Assembly: GCA_964007475.1 (NCBI GenBank)
Contig: OZ023273.1
Location: forward strand, 84,703,712 to 84,767,711
DNA length: 64,000 nucleotides
Direction: 5' to 3'
Origin: Hybos culiciformis
Lineage: Eukaryota > Arthropoda > Insecta > Diptera > Hybotidae
The notes under the pieces were generated by a model. The model worked only from the letters and a program-made list of their open reading frames with translations. It was not told where the DNA came from and did not search any database. Positions within the stretch are counted from its first letter, which is position 1. Every line of letters starts with the position of its first letter. Below, in pieces: positions 11,997 through 22,475 of this stretch. A program made the translations under genes and the position numbers.

Positions 11997-12700
11997 TCAC
12001 CCATTACGCACAACAGCTTTTCCATACATTTTGTACGGCCAACTTTCTCTTTCACCCGTTGTGACAAACACTACGGTACTTACTCTTTGGCCAATGATTG
12101 GCCCAATTTTTGTGTTAGCATGTGAGGGAGTAAATGGTTGGAGATCGGAAGGATCCGATGACAATTCAGTAAGCGGACGAGAGTTCATAATTCCTTCAAT
12201 TTGAATTATAATCCTAGTTAATTCTTCATAAGTGAATATATGGCCATTAGTGACTCTTTTTAATTAAAATTTGAGTGCTTTTATGGAGGCTTCTCATAAC
12301 CCTCCAAAATTAAGAGCTCTAGGCGGAATGAATTCTTGTTGGTGAGTTAATTTACTAAAGTTAATAATACTTAATCAAATTCATGTGGTGATTAAAGGTT
12401 TAATTTCTTTCAACTATTTTGCAATTATTGGATAATCTAAAACAATTAGTTACAACACATACTAATTTCTTAAGGTTACTAAATCTATTGAAGATATCAA
12501 AGACTTCGGCAAATACGATAAAACAAAATTTTCAGGTTTAAGTTCTAAGATTTCATTAGTAAATTCAATATTTTCTTGTTCGATAGGATTTCATGGATTT
12601 CATGTTCCTTTAACAAAAAGGCTGGACCATTCCACCAGGTTTCTAGGTTTGATATTCATTTGGCATAATCCTTCGAGAAATTACATAGTTGCTTTCAGAA
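11997..12700 (-). pseudogene. BEL/Pao pol: RNase H/integrase remnants
   Basis: On the minus strand the integrase C-terminal half is clear: a PPRA..FGG motif near 12325, then TYEELTRI, SRPLTELSSDPSDLQPFTP (12188 onward) as in Pao-type integrases. Upstream, toward 12700, frames with a GGMVQPF-like and KPENFVLS-like segment correspond to the region before the integrase. Several stops and frameshifts are present. Confidence 0.7.
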
Positions 12701-12711
12701 GGTACATTTGT

Positions 12712-13066
12712 AAATAGGTACATAGGTGGGGACAAAGGTAGGTATAAAAGTAGGTACACAGGTAGATAAGTACGTAGGTAGGAACATAGGTAGAAAGGTA
12801 AGTAGGTACGTAGGTACGTAGGTACGTAGATACATAGGAACATAGGTAGGTACATAGGAAGATAGGTACGTAGTTAGGAACATAGGAAGAAAGGTAAGTA
12901 GGTACGTAGGTTCATAGCAACATAGGTAGGTACATAGGTAGGTAGGTACATAGGTAGATAGGAACATAGGTAGGTAGGTACATAGGTAGATAGGAACATA
13001 GGTAGATAGGAACATAGGTAGATAGGTACATAGGTAGATAGGAACATAGGTAGGTAGATACATAGT
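12712..13066. repeat. GTAGGTACATAG-type minisatellite
   Basis: About 350 bp are built from short units such as GTAGGTACATAG, GTAGATAGGAACATAG and GTACGTAG. All three minus-strand frames are open and give Tyr/Leu/Pro-rich strings, an effect of the repeat and not a gene. It starts exactly where recognisable BEL reverse transcriptase stops. Confidence 0.9.
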
Positions 13067-13817
13067 AAATGGAACCAGAATCTGATGGGTCGTAACGCCA
13101 TAAAATTCTTCTTAGTTTGGTTTGATCAGGTAAAATTTTGATTTGTTGGTACATTTTAGCAATATTCGCCGTTATAACGAACGTATACTTTCTAAATCTT
13201 AAGATAATACTGAATAAATTATCTTGTACATTAGGTCCTACACACATAATATTATTCAAGGATAACGACGATGAAGACTTAGCCGAGGCATCAAAGACCA
13301 CACGTAGCTTTGTAGTTGAACTACTCGGCTTTAATACCCCATGGTGTGGCAAATAAAAGGTTACATCATCATCTTCATGTTCAATTGGTTGATCAAGCTT
13401 GATCATATGCCCTAAATGTTCTTAATCTTGCATAAATTCAACGTATTGTTATTTAAGTCCAGGATTTGAAAGTAACTTTTTCTCTAAATAATAAAACCGA
13501 CGTAAGGCTGCTGCTTTTGAATTCCCTAACTTATTTACGGAATCATTAAAAGGCATCGATACAATATATCGACCGGAATCATCTCTGGAATGGGTTTTAT
13601 TAAAATGGGCTTCGCAAAAATTTTCTTCTTCTGACATTAAGTGTTTTTCAAGAATTGATTCTAATTCCCAAAATTTTTCAACATTTTCATTTAATTTAAC
13701 TACAGATTCATTAATCGGAATAGTATTAATGGTAGCAAAGGTGCTATGGGTTTCTGTTTGGACTGGTCCAACCACTAACCATCCAAACAGACTTTCCTGT
13801 AACATTGGTCCTTTCAT
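13067..13817 (-). pseudogene. BEL/Pao reverse transcriptase, N-terminal part
   Basis: From 13817: SLFGWLVVGPV, KFWELES, the LMSEEENFCEAHF segment and GRYIVSMPF are the usual linker before the Pao-type reverse transcriptase. From 13406: LPHHGVLKP, LRVVFDASAK, LSLNNIMCVGPN and ANIAKMYQQI. The catalytic-region ADI of the family reads ANI here, so the first palm aspartate is lost. The frame breaks near 13430. The domain is cut by the minisatellite, so the palm with the YxDD motif is absent. Confidence 0.85.
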
Positions 13818-13912
13818 AATTTTAAGTTTAAATTTTCTGGAACCTAAAATGGAAATTAGAAACTCGTGACTTTATATTTGCCTTAATTATACTTCGGCTT
13901 GTGGTTTTTTGT

Positions 13913-14131
13913 TCATTCAAACTTGAAATTGTAATTCAAACTTGAAATTGTAGTCTTATTTGGTAATTGAGTAAATTGAAACAACTTGGAAAATCTTTCA
14001 GATATAAAGTTAAGATCACTAGCAGAATCTAATAGTACTCTACATTCATGCCATTTCATGAACTTGTCTTGTATTAGAATTACTGCGGTAGGAAATAATA
14101 ATTGTTTGTTATCAGTTCGTTGGGTACACAA
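13913..14131 (-). pseudogene. BEL/Pao aspartic protease fragment
   Basis: The segment LLDSASDLNFISERF is the retropepsin active-site region in the DSAS form seen in Pao-like elements. The preceding sequence LFPTAVILIQD fits the domain start. The frame ends soon after in a short duplicated AAACTTGAAATTG stretch. Confidence 0.75.
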
Positions 14132-14214
14132 AGATGTACCTTCGCTAGAAGTTGAATCAACTTTTTCATTGGTTTCTGATTTCTTTTCATTTGAGGTTCT
14201 ATGAAGTAAACTGT

Positions 14215-15486
14215 GATGCCTTTGACCACAAACTTTACAACCATCCCTCGTACAATTTTAATTAAAATGTTTGGCACTAAAACAATTTCTACATAGCTTT
14301 AACTCAGTTATCTTTTTAAATCTTTGGTCGACGGTTAACTTTTTAAATTCATTACATAAATAAAAGGGATGAAATTGAGCTTTACAAATTACACAATCGG
14401 ACGATGACTTGGGTTTGGAATAATTACTTTGATTAGATTCTTCGGAACTGGTGACAAAGGTACGAACCTTTGGACTGGTAAGTTTTGATTGACTATCGCT
14501 TTTGGTTTCTACTTTAAAATTCTTATTTGGATCGATAGCCTCTAATATTCTACATTTCTTGGATAAAAAGTTTTGGAATTGCTGCCAGGTTGGCAGAACG
14601 TTTGATTGGAGCTCAGATTCCCACTCTTTCTTTAAATAAAAATCAAGCTTTTTAACAACAACGCTTATAATAAAAAGTTCACTCAAGCCATCTATTTTCA
14701 TGTCTAAAGCTAAAGTGAAGAAATATGAGAATTGCATAAATTCAACAATGTACACAACTCTGAACTAATATTCTTATTAAGTTTTGGTAGATTTAATATT
14801 CCATCAATATGAACTTCGATTATATTTCGCTTACTGTCATATCTTTCTCCTAAATCATCCCAAGCCTTCCGATACCCACCATCTGAAAAAGTGACATGGC
14901 CAATAGTTTGCTTAGCTTCACCCTTCAGCTTATCAAGTAGGTATGTATATTTAACAATATTGCTAAGTTCATTATTAGAATGAATAACCGCCAGAAAAGT
15001 ATCTCGAAAGGTTAACCATTCGGTTGGGTTGCCATCAAAATTAGGAATGTGTACTTCTGGTAATTTAACTTTATGAGATAAAGGTTTATCTACGTTAATG
15101 GTTTTAATATCTTTGGTAATGAATGAATTTAATGTGCCCATAATTGCCAGATGTGCGGTTTCAACTTCCATAATTAACTTTTCAGATTCCGTTTGCTCTT
15201 CATCAACAAACCGAACCTTATCTAAATTTTTCAAAATTTTCTCATATTCTAAATATAATTTCTGAATCAAATCAATGTTTACTTCAACATCCGAAATGTT
15301 TGGTGGGTTATTAGGCTGAATGGCATTCGTAAAAATTTCAACAACATTCATTCTTGTTCTTATTAATTTAATTTTACTCAAAAAAATAGTCGCTTCGACT
15401 ACTGGTTCTAGTTTATAAAATTTACTGAAACTCTTTCGTTTTTCAAGTTTCTTAAATCTTCCAATAAGATTTGATAAATATTTCAA
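14215..15486 (-). pseudogene. BEL/Pao gag with zinc knuckle, frameshifted
   Basis: The conserved Pao-type gag core is visible from about 15060: LPEVHIPNFDGNPTEW, FRDTFLAVIHSN, YLLDKLKGEA and AWDDLGERYD. The frame changes near 14730. The second part has CVICKAQFHPFYLC and LCRNCFSAKHF, the paired zinc-binding segments at the gag C terminus. The product would form the particle shell and bind RNA. It is broken by at least one frameshift and by stops after AKHFN. Confidence 0.85.
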
Positions 15487-16229
15487 TAAATTTCACAACC
15501 CCTCATAAACTTTGAAAAAGTTTCAAAAACTTTCAAAGGTTTTCAAAGGTTTCCAAAGGTGTTCAACAAAATTTCAAAAACTTTCAACTGTAGATTTTCA
15601 AAGTTTTCAAAAGCAACTAAGAAATTACTACTTCTCTAAATAATAATTTAATAAATTGGTTCAATTAATTCTTTAAACGTTCGATCAAATTCAATTAATT
15701 TTCAAATTGAACCTTAAAATAGGTTGCAAAATTTCAGAGTGGAATTTGTGAAATTTCTCAAGTGCAAAAATTTCAAAGTGGAATTTATGAAATTTCTTAA
15801 ATAGGTGGCAAAATTTCAAAGTGGAATTAATGAAATTTCTCAAATAGGTTGCAAAAATTTCAAAGTGGAATTTATGAAATTTCACAAAATGGCTTAAATT
15901 ATTCAATTATCATAATTGAAGACTACTTATTTCAAACAATTATTTACTTATTCCTAATTGATTGATTTCGGCTGGTATGGTTTATTTAATTAAATGTACT
16001 TACCGACTGATACAATTTTTCTTTCAAATTTAAATTTTTATTGTGAATCCCTAATATTACAAAATGGCAGCTGACGACACGATGAACGATGACACGATGA
16101 ACGATGACACGATGACCGATGACACGATGACTCTTGACTACTTTCCTTTTAACTGGTGTTTGATGAATAATTTCTAAAAAATTTAAAGGTATTTCGATTT
16201 ATCATAAATCCGGCTCGAACTGACCAAAA
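15487..16229 (-). other. BEL/Pao leader between 5' LTR and gag
   Basis: The leader is repeat-rich: TTTCAAAGG-type repeats at 15515-15610, the 43-bp repeat at 15716-15890, and a 15-bp repeat GATGACACGATGAAC about four times at 16075-16137. Immediately inside the LTR is TTTTGGTCAGTTCGAGCCGG, whose TGG and CGAGCCGG parts could be a primer-binding site for a tRNA-Tyr-like primer, with mismatches. Confidence 0.55.
15716..15890. repeat. 43-bp tandem repeat in BEL/Pao leader
   Basis: Four units built around TTTCAAAGTGGAATTTATG and GAAATTTCTCAAATAGGTTG follow one another; the second unit is a few bases shorter. The repeat is open in one frame but shows no coding signature. Confidence 0.8.
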
Positions 16230-16724
16230 TGTTAAGTCAGGATGACTTTGCTGGTTCAACAATGCTTACGGATTTCTTCTGAACTGTTGGACATTTCCAT
16301 CAGTAATTGTGGACTGTATAATTTCTTTATAGGCCTTAACCTTCTTGTGGACATTGAATAATAAATAATACAAATTTCGGTTTTAATTTGTTTCTCATTT
16401 CTTATAAATCAATGGGTGAGATTACTTAATTTTTATTAATTAATATTTATAATACTTAGAGGTTCTTCCTCGTTGCAAAAATCCAAACTTAAACTTAATT
16501 GTTAAAAAAATAACAAACCGTTAAAAAAATGAGCCGACTCAGGTAAGCTAATTTAATTGTCTTTCTAAATAAAGTATTTAGTTGCTCCTTTACAAGGTGA
16601 AGGTTTTGCAAGGTATAATTTTTTTATATAGTTAACCTTACAACAATTTATAGTTAACTTTACAACATACTTTTTTATGCAAATTATTTTACGTTAAATT
16701 TATAATCTTGTTACAATCGTAACA
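16230..16724 (-). repeat. 5' LTR of first BEL/Pao element, complete
   Basis: It runs, on the minus strand, from TGTTACGATTG to CTGACTTAACA (495 bp) and is followed by the leader. The outer edge abuts the CTTCC target duplication. Its inner part matches the truncated LTR at 11313-11645. Confidence 0.85.
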
Positions 16725-16729
16725 CTTCC

Positions 16730-17150
16730 CATCATCAAAATGTTGACAAACGTTGTCGACAAGATTAGTAAGGGCAGTATGTGTACCGGATCCTGGGCGA
16801 AATCCAAATTGAAATTTGTTAATAAAGTTGGTATCACTTAAAAACTGATGTAGACGTGTATATATTAACTTTTCCATAATTTTGTCAATAATAAGAAGCA
16901 CAGATATTGGCCTATAGTTATTAGCATTTAGTTTGTCACCCGCTTTAAAAATGGGAGTTACCTTTTGAATTTTGAGTTTATCTGGATAAATTCCGGTTTT
17001 AATAATTAAATTAAACAGAGCAGATAGCATTGGCGAAAAAATGTCAACAGAATCAATTAGCATGCGTGGATAGAGTCGATCAAATCCTGGCCCTTTTGAA
17101 ATTGGTAGTTTGGAGATAATAGACTCAATTTCAGCTGTTGTTGTAGGTGT
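16730..17150 (-). pseudogene. LINE-2 reverse transcriptase, N-terminal part
   Basis: The reading frame shows SKGPGFD, LKIQKVTPIFKAGD, NNYRPISVL, FGFRPGSGTHTAL and ends at FDDGK where the BEL element entered. The continuation lies at 11307. It overlaps the end of the endonuclease reading frame, and the usual linker of roughly 100 residues between the two domains is missing, so a deletion is likely. Confidence 0.85.
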
Positions 17151-17910
17151 AAAAACAAATAATGTATATTTTAGTAGAAAAGTAATTATTACGGGCTTCA
17201 GACAAGAGCTCTTTTACAAGCTTGTTAATACGCAGAAAGTTTTGTTTAATACAGTTATGGTCACTCATAGAGTTTTGAACGGAATCAACAACAATATTGG
17301 AATATCGCATTATATTTGAGGCTATATGATCAATACAACTACCTGAGGCTGGCCTTGTGATCTGGTTATTACAAATTCGAAAACTAGATGAATAAAGGAT
17401 ATGAAGAAAGTCACAGCTAGCGTCACCATCCAATGTATTTATATTTGTGTCACCTAAAATGAAAGTTGGATTATTATTGATATTAGATATAATATGATCA
17501 AGTTTTTGGATAAAAATAGATTCATTACATTTAGGAGACCTGTAGTAAGATAATATTGTGAGTGGGCGTGAAATATGAATTGTATCTGATAATTTCAGTT
17601 GTATTATATTACAAAAATTTTCGTTTTGGTTAAATATTAATTCAAATCTCAACGCACTACTGACGTAAATTGACGTGCCCCCGTAACCATCACTTCTACA
17701 TGAGTGTACTGGGCTATAGCCAGGGATGTTATAAAGTTGGAGAAGATTTTCCTCAAACCATGTTTCCTGAATTGCAATTACATGAATATCATAGGGAATA
17801 ATCGAAATAAGGTCACGAAATTTATGAAATTTATTTATAGACGATAAACTTCTACAATTAAAAGATAATATATTGAGAATATTTTTGTTCATTTCAAAGC
17901 TAGAGTGCAA
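17131..17910 (-). pseudogene. LINE-2 endonuclease domain
   Basis: An APE-type endonuclease: LSFNCRSL at the start, IAIQETWF with the catalytic Glu, GYGGTSIYV, a GDTNINTL segment in place of the usual GDFN, and SMSDHNCI near the end. The first ~225 residues are in one frame; after ARNNYFS the frame runs off. The activity would have been target DNA nicking for LINE integration. Confidence 0.8.
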
Positions 17911-18361
17911 GAAGTCATCGACTGATTCAAAGTAGTTATTTAAATCCTCGATTGCGAGGGAATTGGATTATTAAGAAATCAGTAGACTCTAAACGGTATG
18001 TTAGATAAATTAAGATTAATTTATAGAAGTAAGAAAACAATTAATATAAAATGCAAGATATGAGAACATAATTATTATATATAGATTTGATTCAATAATT
18101 AGACTTATATTAATTATTAGAATGAAACCAGGACATACTATAAGTAGTGCAATACGAGGTAATTTAAAAGAAAAAGACATAATGAAGAGCAAATATAGTT
18201 TCAAAAAATCTATGGTAAAAAACAGTGCAAAAAAGAAAATAAAAAAAAATAAAATACCTAATACAAAAAGATAATACTTAATATTAATAATATTTATGAG
18301 CCATTTTCTTGTTGATGAGAAGAATCAAAATTTGGACCGGAATTGGACACAACAGATCGTA
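17911..18361. other. LINE-2 spacer between ORF1 and ORF2
   Basis: AT-rich DNA between the two LINE reading frames. No conserved protein segment is visible. Confidence 0.45.
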
Positions 18362-19216
18362 TCATTTGATCAACATTATCCTTCGATCTAATAATTTCCA
18401 CTTTGTTGCAAATATTTTTCCACGTGAATGGTAGATTTTTTGATATCCATTTGATTTCAAAATTTGGCAATAGTGAAGCAAATCTTTTAATTCAGGAGTA
18501 GTTTTATCAAATGCCATCACATCCTTATACTCTGTCTCCTGTAACCTCTTTTTGTTTTTCATGAATGCAATTTTCGTACTTTTGTTAGCCAGACTAATAA
18601 ATACAGTTTTTTTTAGACTTGATTGCTGAGCATCAGATTTTCCTCTAAAGTAGTTGATGGAATCAAAATCATGATCATATATAGTGATGTTCGCAGCTTT
18701 AAATATTTTTATTGTAGTTTCCTTTAGCTCATGCCTGCTTGGCTTAGCTTGTGATACAGGGAATTTTTTGATTACTAAGTCATTTGCAATAGACTTGATT
18801 TTAAGCGTAGAAATTTCATCCCGGAGTGACAAAATTTCAGATTCCTGTTTTCGAATTGTTGCTTGCATGTTATCCATTTCTTTTTTCGCCAATGATTGTT
18901 CACTGGTCAGCTGGTCCAATTTTTCTGACATAGCTTCAACTGACGATATTAGTAGAGATAATTTTTCGCTAATATCAATCGAAATTGACTGATTTCCGCC
19001 AACAGTAGAATAGTTGAGACAAGCCCAAGGGGCGTTGTCACCTGCTGCAACTAAACCATCAAATTGGGCTCTGTTCAGACTAGAGCAAGCAAAATGAATC
19101 CATGTGAATCAGGTGTCGCATCGAATTGAATCATCCGATTCAACAACAGCTTTCTTACATACGTGACAGAGGAGTATTGATCTACGATCATTCTTTCCTC
19201 GTTTCTTTCTTGTCAT
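18362..19216 (-). pseudogene. LINE-2 ORF1: PHD-type zinc finger plus coiled coil
   Basis: The reading frame begins at an ATG at 19216 with a basic MTRKKRGK start. A PHD-like pattern follows: LCHVCKKAVV, a CDT segment, WIHFACSS and WACLNY. The fourth metal-binding position is a TGA stop in place of a Cys codon, and the last is Tyr where Cys is expected, so the finger is inactive. From 18931 a coiled coil (residues SEKLDQLTSEQSLAKKEMDN onward) leads into an RRM-like segment ending near 18362. PHD fingers in ORF1 are known from CR1-type LINEs. Confidence 0.7.
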
Positions 19217-19270
19217 TTTTACCTCAAAAAATTGATTGAATTAAATGAGTAGCAATTTCAATCTATATAG

Positions 19271-20531
19271 CATACTTGGCCAAACTGCGGCTCGCGAGCC
19301 GCATGCGGCTCTCGTTCTTCCTCACTGCGGCTCTAGCCACGTTCGAAAAAATATTATTTAAAATTGTTTTTAAAAAATACGACTTAAAAAAAAAGGGTTG
19401 GGGTCTTAATTCTGTATTGTATAATTCTGTATACCAAAATTCTGTTTAGCAAAATTCTGTATTAACAAAATTCTGTATTTCATAGTTCTGTATAGAAAAA
19501 ATTCTGTTTGACAAAATACTGTATTGTAAAATTCTGTGTTGCAAAATTCTGTATTGCAAAATTCTGTATTTCAAAATTCTGTATTGGAAAAATAAAACAA
19601 GCGCGCATAATATTTAATTTTATTTTTCCAATACAGAAAATCTGTACGTAGATTTTTTTATGTAAATGTAAACTAAATTTAAATTCAATCAACCGATTTT
19701 TTTTTTGTTTTCAGTTAAAATTAGCGAAAAATAATCGTTATCAAAACTTGACGAATTTTGATAAGAATAGGACAGCTACAGAGAATCAAAAAAAAATTAT
19801 AGCATATTATATAGCAATATTAAAAAAAGAGTTATCTAATTAACAAAATTTGTTATACATATATAAAAAAAGATAATAATTATCTCCGTTTTTAGTTTTT
19901 ACTATAAGTGAATTTTGTCCATACAGAATTTTGATGTAGCAGAATTTTACTGTAGCAGAATTTTGTCAAACAGAATTTTCTACATACAGAATTTATTCAT
20001 AAAATTTTTTTCAATACAGAATTTTGCAATCCAGAATTTTTTTTGTTGTACAATATTGCAACAAAGAATTTTGCAATACAGAATTTCGACACGATCCCAA
20101 AAAAAAACCGTTTTCTTATGTAATGTATTGGTTGTCATATAATTTTTTTTATACATAAATAAACATATGCATGCGAATTTTTTTAAATAAATTATGAATG
20201 AATATAAAGATAAATGCGAAGAATGATAATAAAGAGAGTTTACGTTTCGTCGGTCTCGTTTGTCCTATATTGTAGAAAAATTATAAAAAACTTAAATTTT
20301 AATATGTTCAAAGTTAGAAGTCGAAAGCTCATAAATTATCCGGAAGACTATTTCCATTTTTCACAAAGTACCAAAATGTACTAAAAAAAAAGGAAAAAAA
20401 AATTCAAATCCAGCAGTTTCGTGATTTTTGAATGAGACCGACGATATTTAAAACAATTTTTAATTGCGGCTCTCGACAATTCTGATTTTTGTAATTTCGG
20501 CTCCTGTCGGGATAAAGTCTGGCCACTCCTG
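19271..20531. mobile_element. hAT-type element, 8-bp TSD CTATATAG
   Basis: The ends are CATACTTGGCC and GGCCACTCCTG, and CTATATAG is duplicated exactly at 19263-19270 and 20532-20539. Both ends contain GCGGCTC-rich subterminal blocks (CTCGCGAGCCGCATGCGGCTC region at the left, GCGGCTCTCGAC at the right). No transposase is encoded. A foldback (19396-20100) is nested inside, which explains why the partial copy at 1280-2221 lacks that stretch. Confidence 0.85.
19396..20100. mobile_element. Foldback element with TTCTGTATTGCAAAA arrays as arms
   Basis: At 19408-19590 a unit like AAAATTCTGTATTGC is repeated about nine times; at 19915-20090 the inverted form GCAATACAGAATTTT is repeated about nine times. 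The outer ends read GGTTGGGGTC and GATCCC, a short imperfect inverted pair. The centre (19600-19910) is AT-rich with no ORF. Confidence 0.7.
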
Positions 20532-21575
20532 CTATATAGTAATAAATTTTAACCTTCTAATAAATCGTTAAGAAGAACCAATCAATTGAAAAAAGAAATA
20601 ATTTTTATTAAAAAAAAATTATTTTCTTACGAATTAATTATTATTTTCCTTTTTTTTTCCTCTTTTATCTATTTAAATTATTTTATTTTATTTTTATTTT
20701 TTAGAGCGAAAAAAAAACCAAACGTTCAGTGTTGCCAGTACATATTAATACCGGGATACCGGTAATTAAACCGGTATTAAATTTTTTTTTAATAATTTTT
20801 TTTATTAACTTCAAGCATAAAAAATTAAAACAAAAAAAATTCAAACACAAAAGTATTAAAGATATTATATCGAATAATATAAAAATAGGAATAATTCATT
20901 TAAATTTATAACGTTTAGAAATAGTAGTAATAAGTAAAAATAAAAATATATATTCAATTCCAAAAATATTTGAATAAAAATGTACATTAAATATTAATTT
21001 TTCAAATTCTTGAAGTGAAATTAAGAGTGTCCAAAGTCTGATCATCCATTCTGCACCTCAATTTATTTATATTACACCTGCGGCAGAAAAACCTACTTCG
21101 GCCTCAACGCTGGAAGGACGAATTGTTAAAAGAAGATTATACAAACTTTATTAAAAATATTTTCCCCTCACACCTTCATCCTCAAACAAACTCATTTCCT
21201 TTTTCAAACATTTCGTTAAATCACCTGCGCAACCTTATAATCAACCTTATAATCTTTTTTGTCTGAAAATTGCTTCGTTTAACTTTTTTTGTTTGTTGTA
21301 AATTTCAATTAAATCTTCAGTCTCAGCCTCACTGACCTCAGAATCTTCAATATATACCTACTTTTTTATTTTATATTTAGTTATGTTATATCAGTAAATT
21401 TGAATTTTAAAGTCTAAACTCTAAAACACCGGTATTGAATCTTCGAATACCGGTGTTTAATACCGCTCAAATTCAGCCGGTATCCCGTTTGTCGGTATCC
21501 CGGGAACCCGGTATTGCATTCCCTAAATACAATAATATATTTCGGTACTACTATAAACTAGACTACTACAGACTA
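20532..21575. repeat. AT-rich DNA with a CAGTGTTGCCAGTA...CCCTAA repeat at 20715-21530
   Basis: From 20728 the sequence reads CAGTGTTGCCAGTA, then ACCGGGATACCGGTAATTAA; near 21430-21530 ACCGGTATTGAATC, GAATACCGGTG and CCCGGTATTGCATTCCCTAA. The CCGGTAT motif recurs in both orientations, and the ends resemble hAT termini, but no TSD is visible. It is related to the fragment at 9655-9842. No gene is seen. Confidence 0.5.
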
Positions 21576-22085
21576 CACTAGTGCTGGGAAATCTCTTTGC
21601 TCGTTCACTATAGTGATCCATTATTTTTAGGTCGGTCGTTCACGAACAACACATCTCTTCTCTATCGAAAATAAAATGCTCAGAAACAAATGAAAGTAAC
21701 AATTAAAATTTTGGTGTTAATTTTTATAATTATTTGAAATTCATATATAAAAAAAAAAATTTAATTTAATTGGAGAAAAATTTCCATAGCAAATTGTAAA
21801 TATGAATATAGAAATAAAATAGTTCTTCTTTTTGTATGAATTTTTTATTCATTTTTTTTTTTCAAATAATTTTTCAACCATTTAATTTAGCCTGTTTTCA
21901 ACAGCTTCCAAAATTATGAACATAAAAACTCAAAAAATTAAAATAGCATATATAGGAGAAATAAATTTGTAGAATAAATAATATAAAAACCGAAATTATT
22001 GAAAATATTTTTGAAAGTATTTTTACATAAATTTTCAAAGTCACGTTAAGCTCAATCCATGGTTTTAAAAAAATTAGATTATAAC

Positions 22086-22321
22086 TGTTACATGTTACAT
22101 AATCACATTAATAAATGTGAACATTAATTGATTATGTTCCCTATAAAATGTTCTATAACATTTTATATAAAAGAACAATTAATGTATAAAGTATAATACA
22201 CTAAAAAATAACAGTTTAATTAAGTATAATAATTAAGAAGAATTGTAAATTAAAGACTCAGTCTTATACCTGAATTCAACAATAAAACTTGGAATATATA
22301 ATTGGTCGTTTTATTATCACA
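22086..22321 (+). repeat. 5' LTR of the gypsy element
   Basis: It starts TGTTACATGTTACATAATC and ends TTTTATTATCACA. It is followed directly by TGGTGTCAG. A TATATAAAAG-like box near 22160 could serve as a promoter element (ATTTTATATAAAAGAAC). Confidence 0.95.
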
Positions 22322-22475
22322 TGGTGTCAGATGTGGGGTTTTACACCTGACACCATGTGATAATAAAACTTGGAATATATAATTGGTCGTTTTATTATCA
22401 CATGGTGTCAGGTGTAAAACACTCAATATATTAATTAAATATATATATAATATATAGTCATCGTATCCATTAAAA
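22322..22475 (+). promoter_or_regulatory. Gypsy leader: primer-binding site and 22-bp hairpin arms
   Basis: The leader starts with TGGTGTCAGATGTGGGG, which has the TGG expected for a tRNA primer-binding site. The last ~45 bases of the LTR plus TGGTGTCAGGTG are repeated once more at about 22364-22425. In addition the inverted string CTGACACCATGTGATAATA (about 22349-22368) pairs with the LTR/primer-site junction TATTATCACATGGTGTCAG, so the RNA can form a strong stem exactly over the primer-binding site. Confidence 0.7.

Larger units (their letters stand above)
11313..16724 (-). mobile_element. BEL/Pao LTR retrotransposon, first copy, decayed
   Basis: The element interrupts the LINE-2 reverse transcriptase and is flanked by CTTCC at 11308-11312 and 16725-16729 (5-bp TSD). 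Read on the minus strand its ends are TGTTACG and TTAACA, the usual TG...CA of LTRs. Gag, protease, parts of reverse transcriptase and integrase lie in that order on the minus strand. The 3' LTR is truncated, most of the RT core is replaced by a minisatellite, and a GC-rich foldback is present near the 3' end. Confidence 0.85.
10150..19216 (-). mobile_element. LINE-2 of this window: CR1-like non-LTR retrotransposon with PHD-type ORF1
   Basis: On the minus strand the order is ORF1 (19216-18362), endonuclease (17910-17131), reverse transcriptase start (about 17150-16730) and reverse transcriptase end (11307-10209). A BEL/Pao element (11313-16724) sits between the last two. A hAT element lies just upstream of ORF1 at 19271-20531, in what is probably the 5' UTR. 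The copy is dead: it has frameshifts, stops and a damaged catalytic motif. Confidence 0.8.

Noticed and set aside
12643..13101. Several overlapping Tyr/Leu/Pro-rich open frames on the minus strand
   Set aside because: They are translations of a GTAGGTACATAG minisatellite in different frames; length and composition follow from the repeat.
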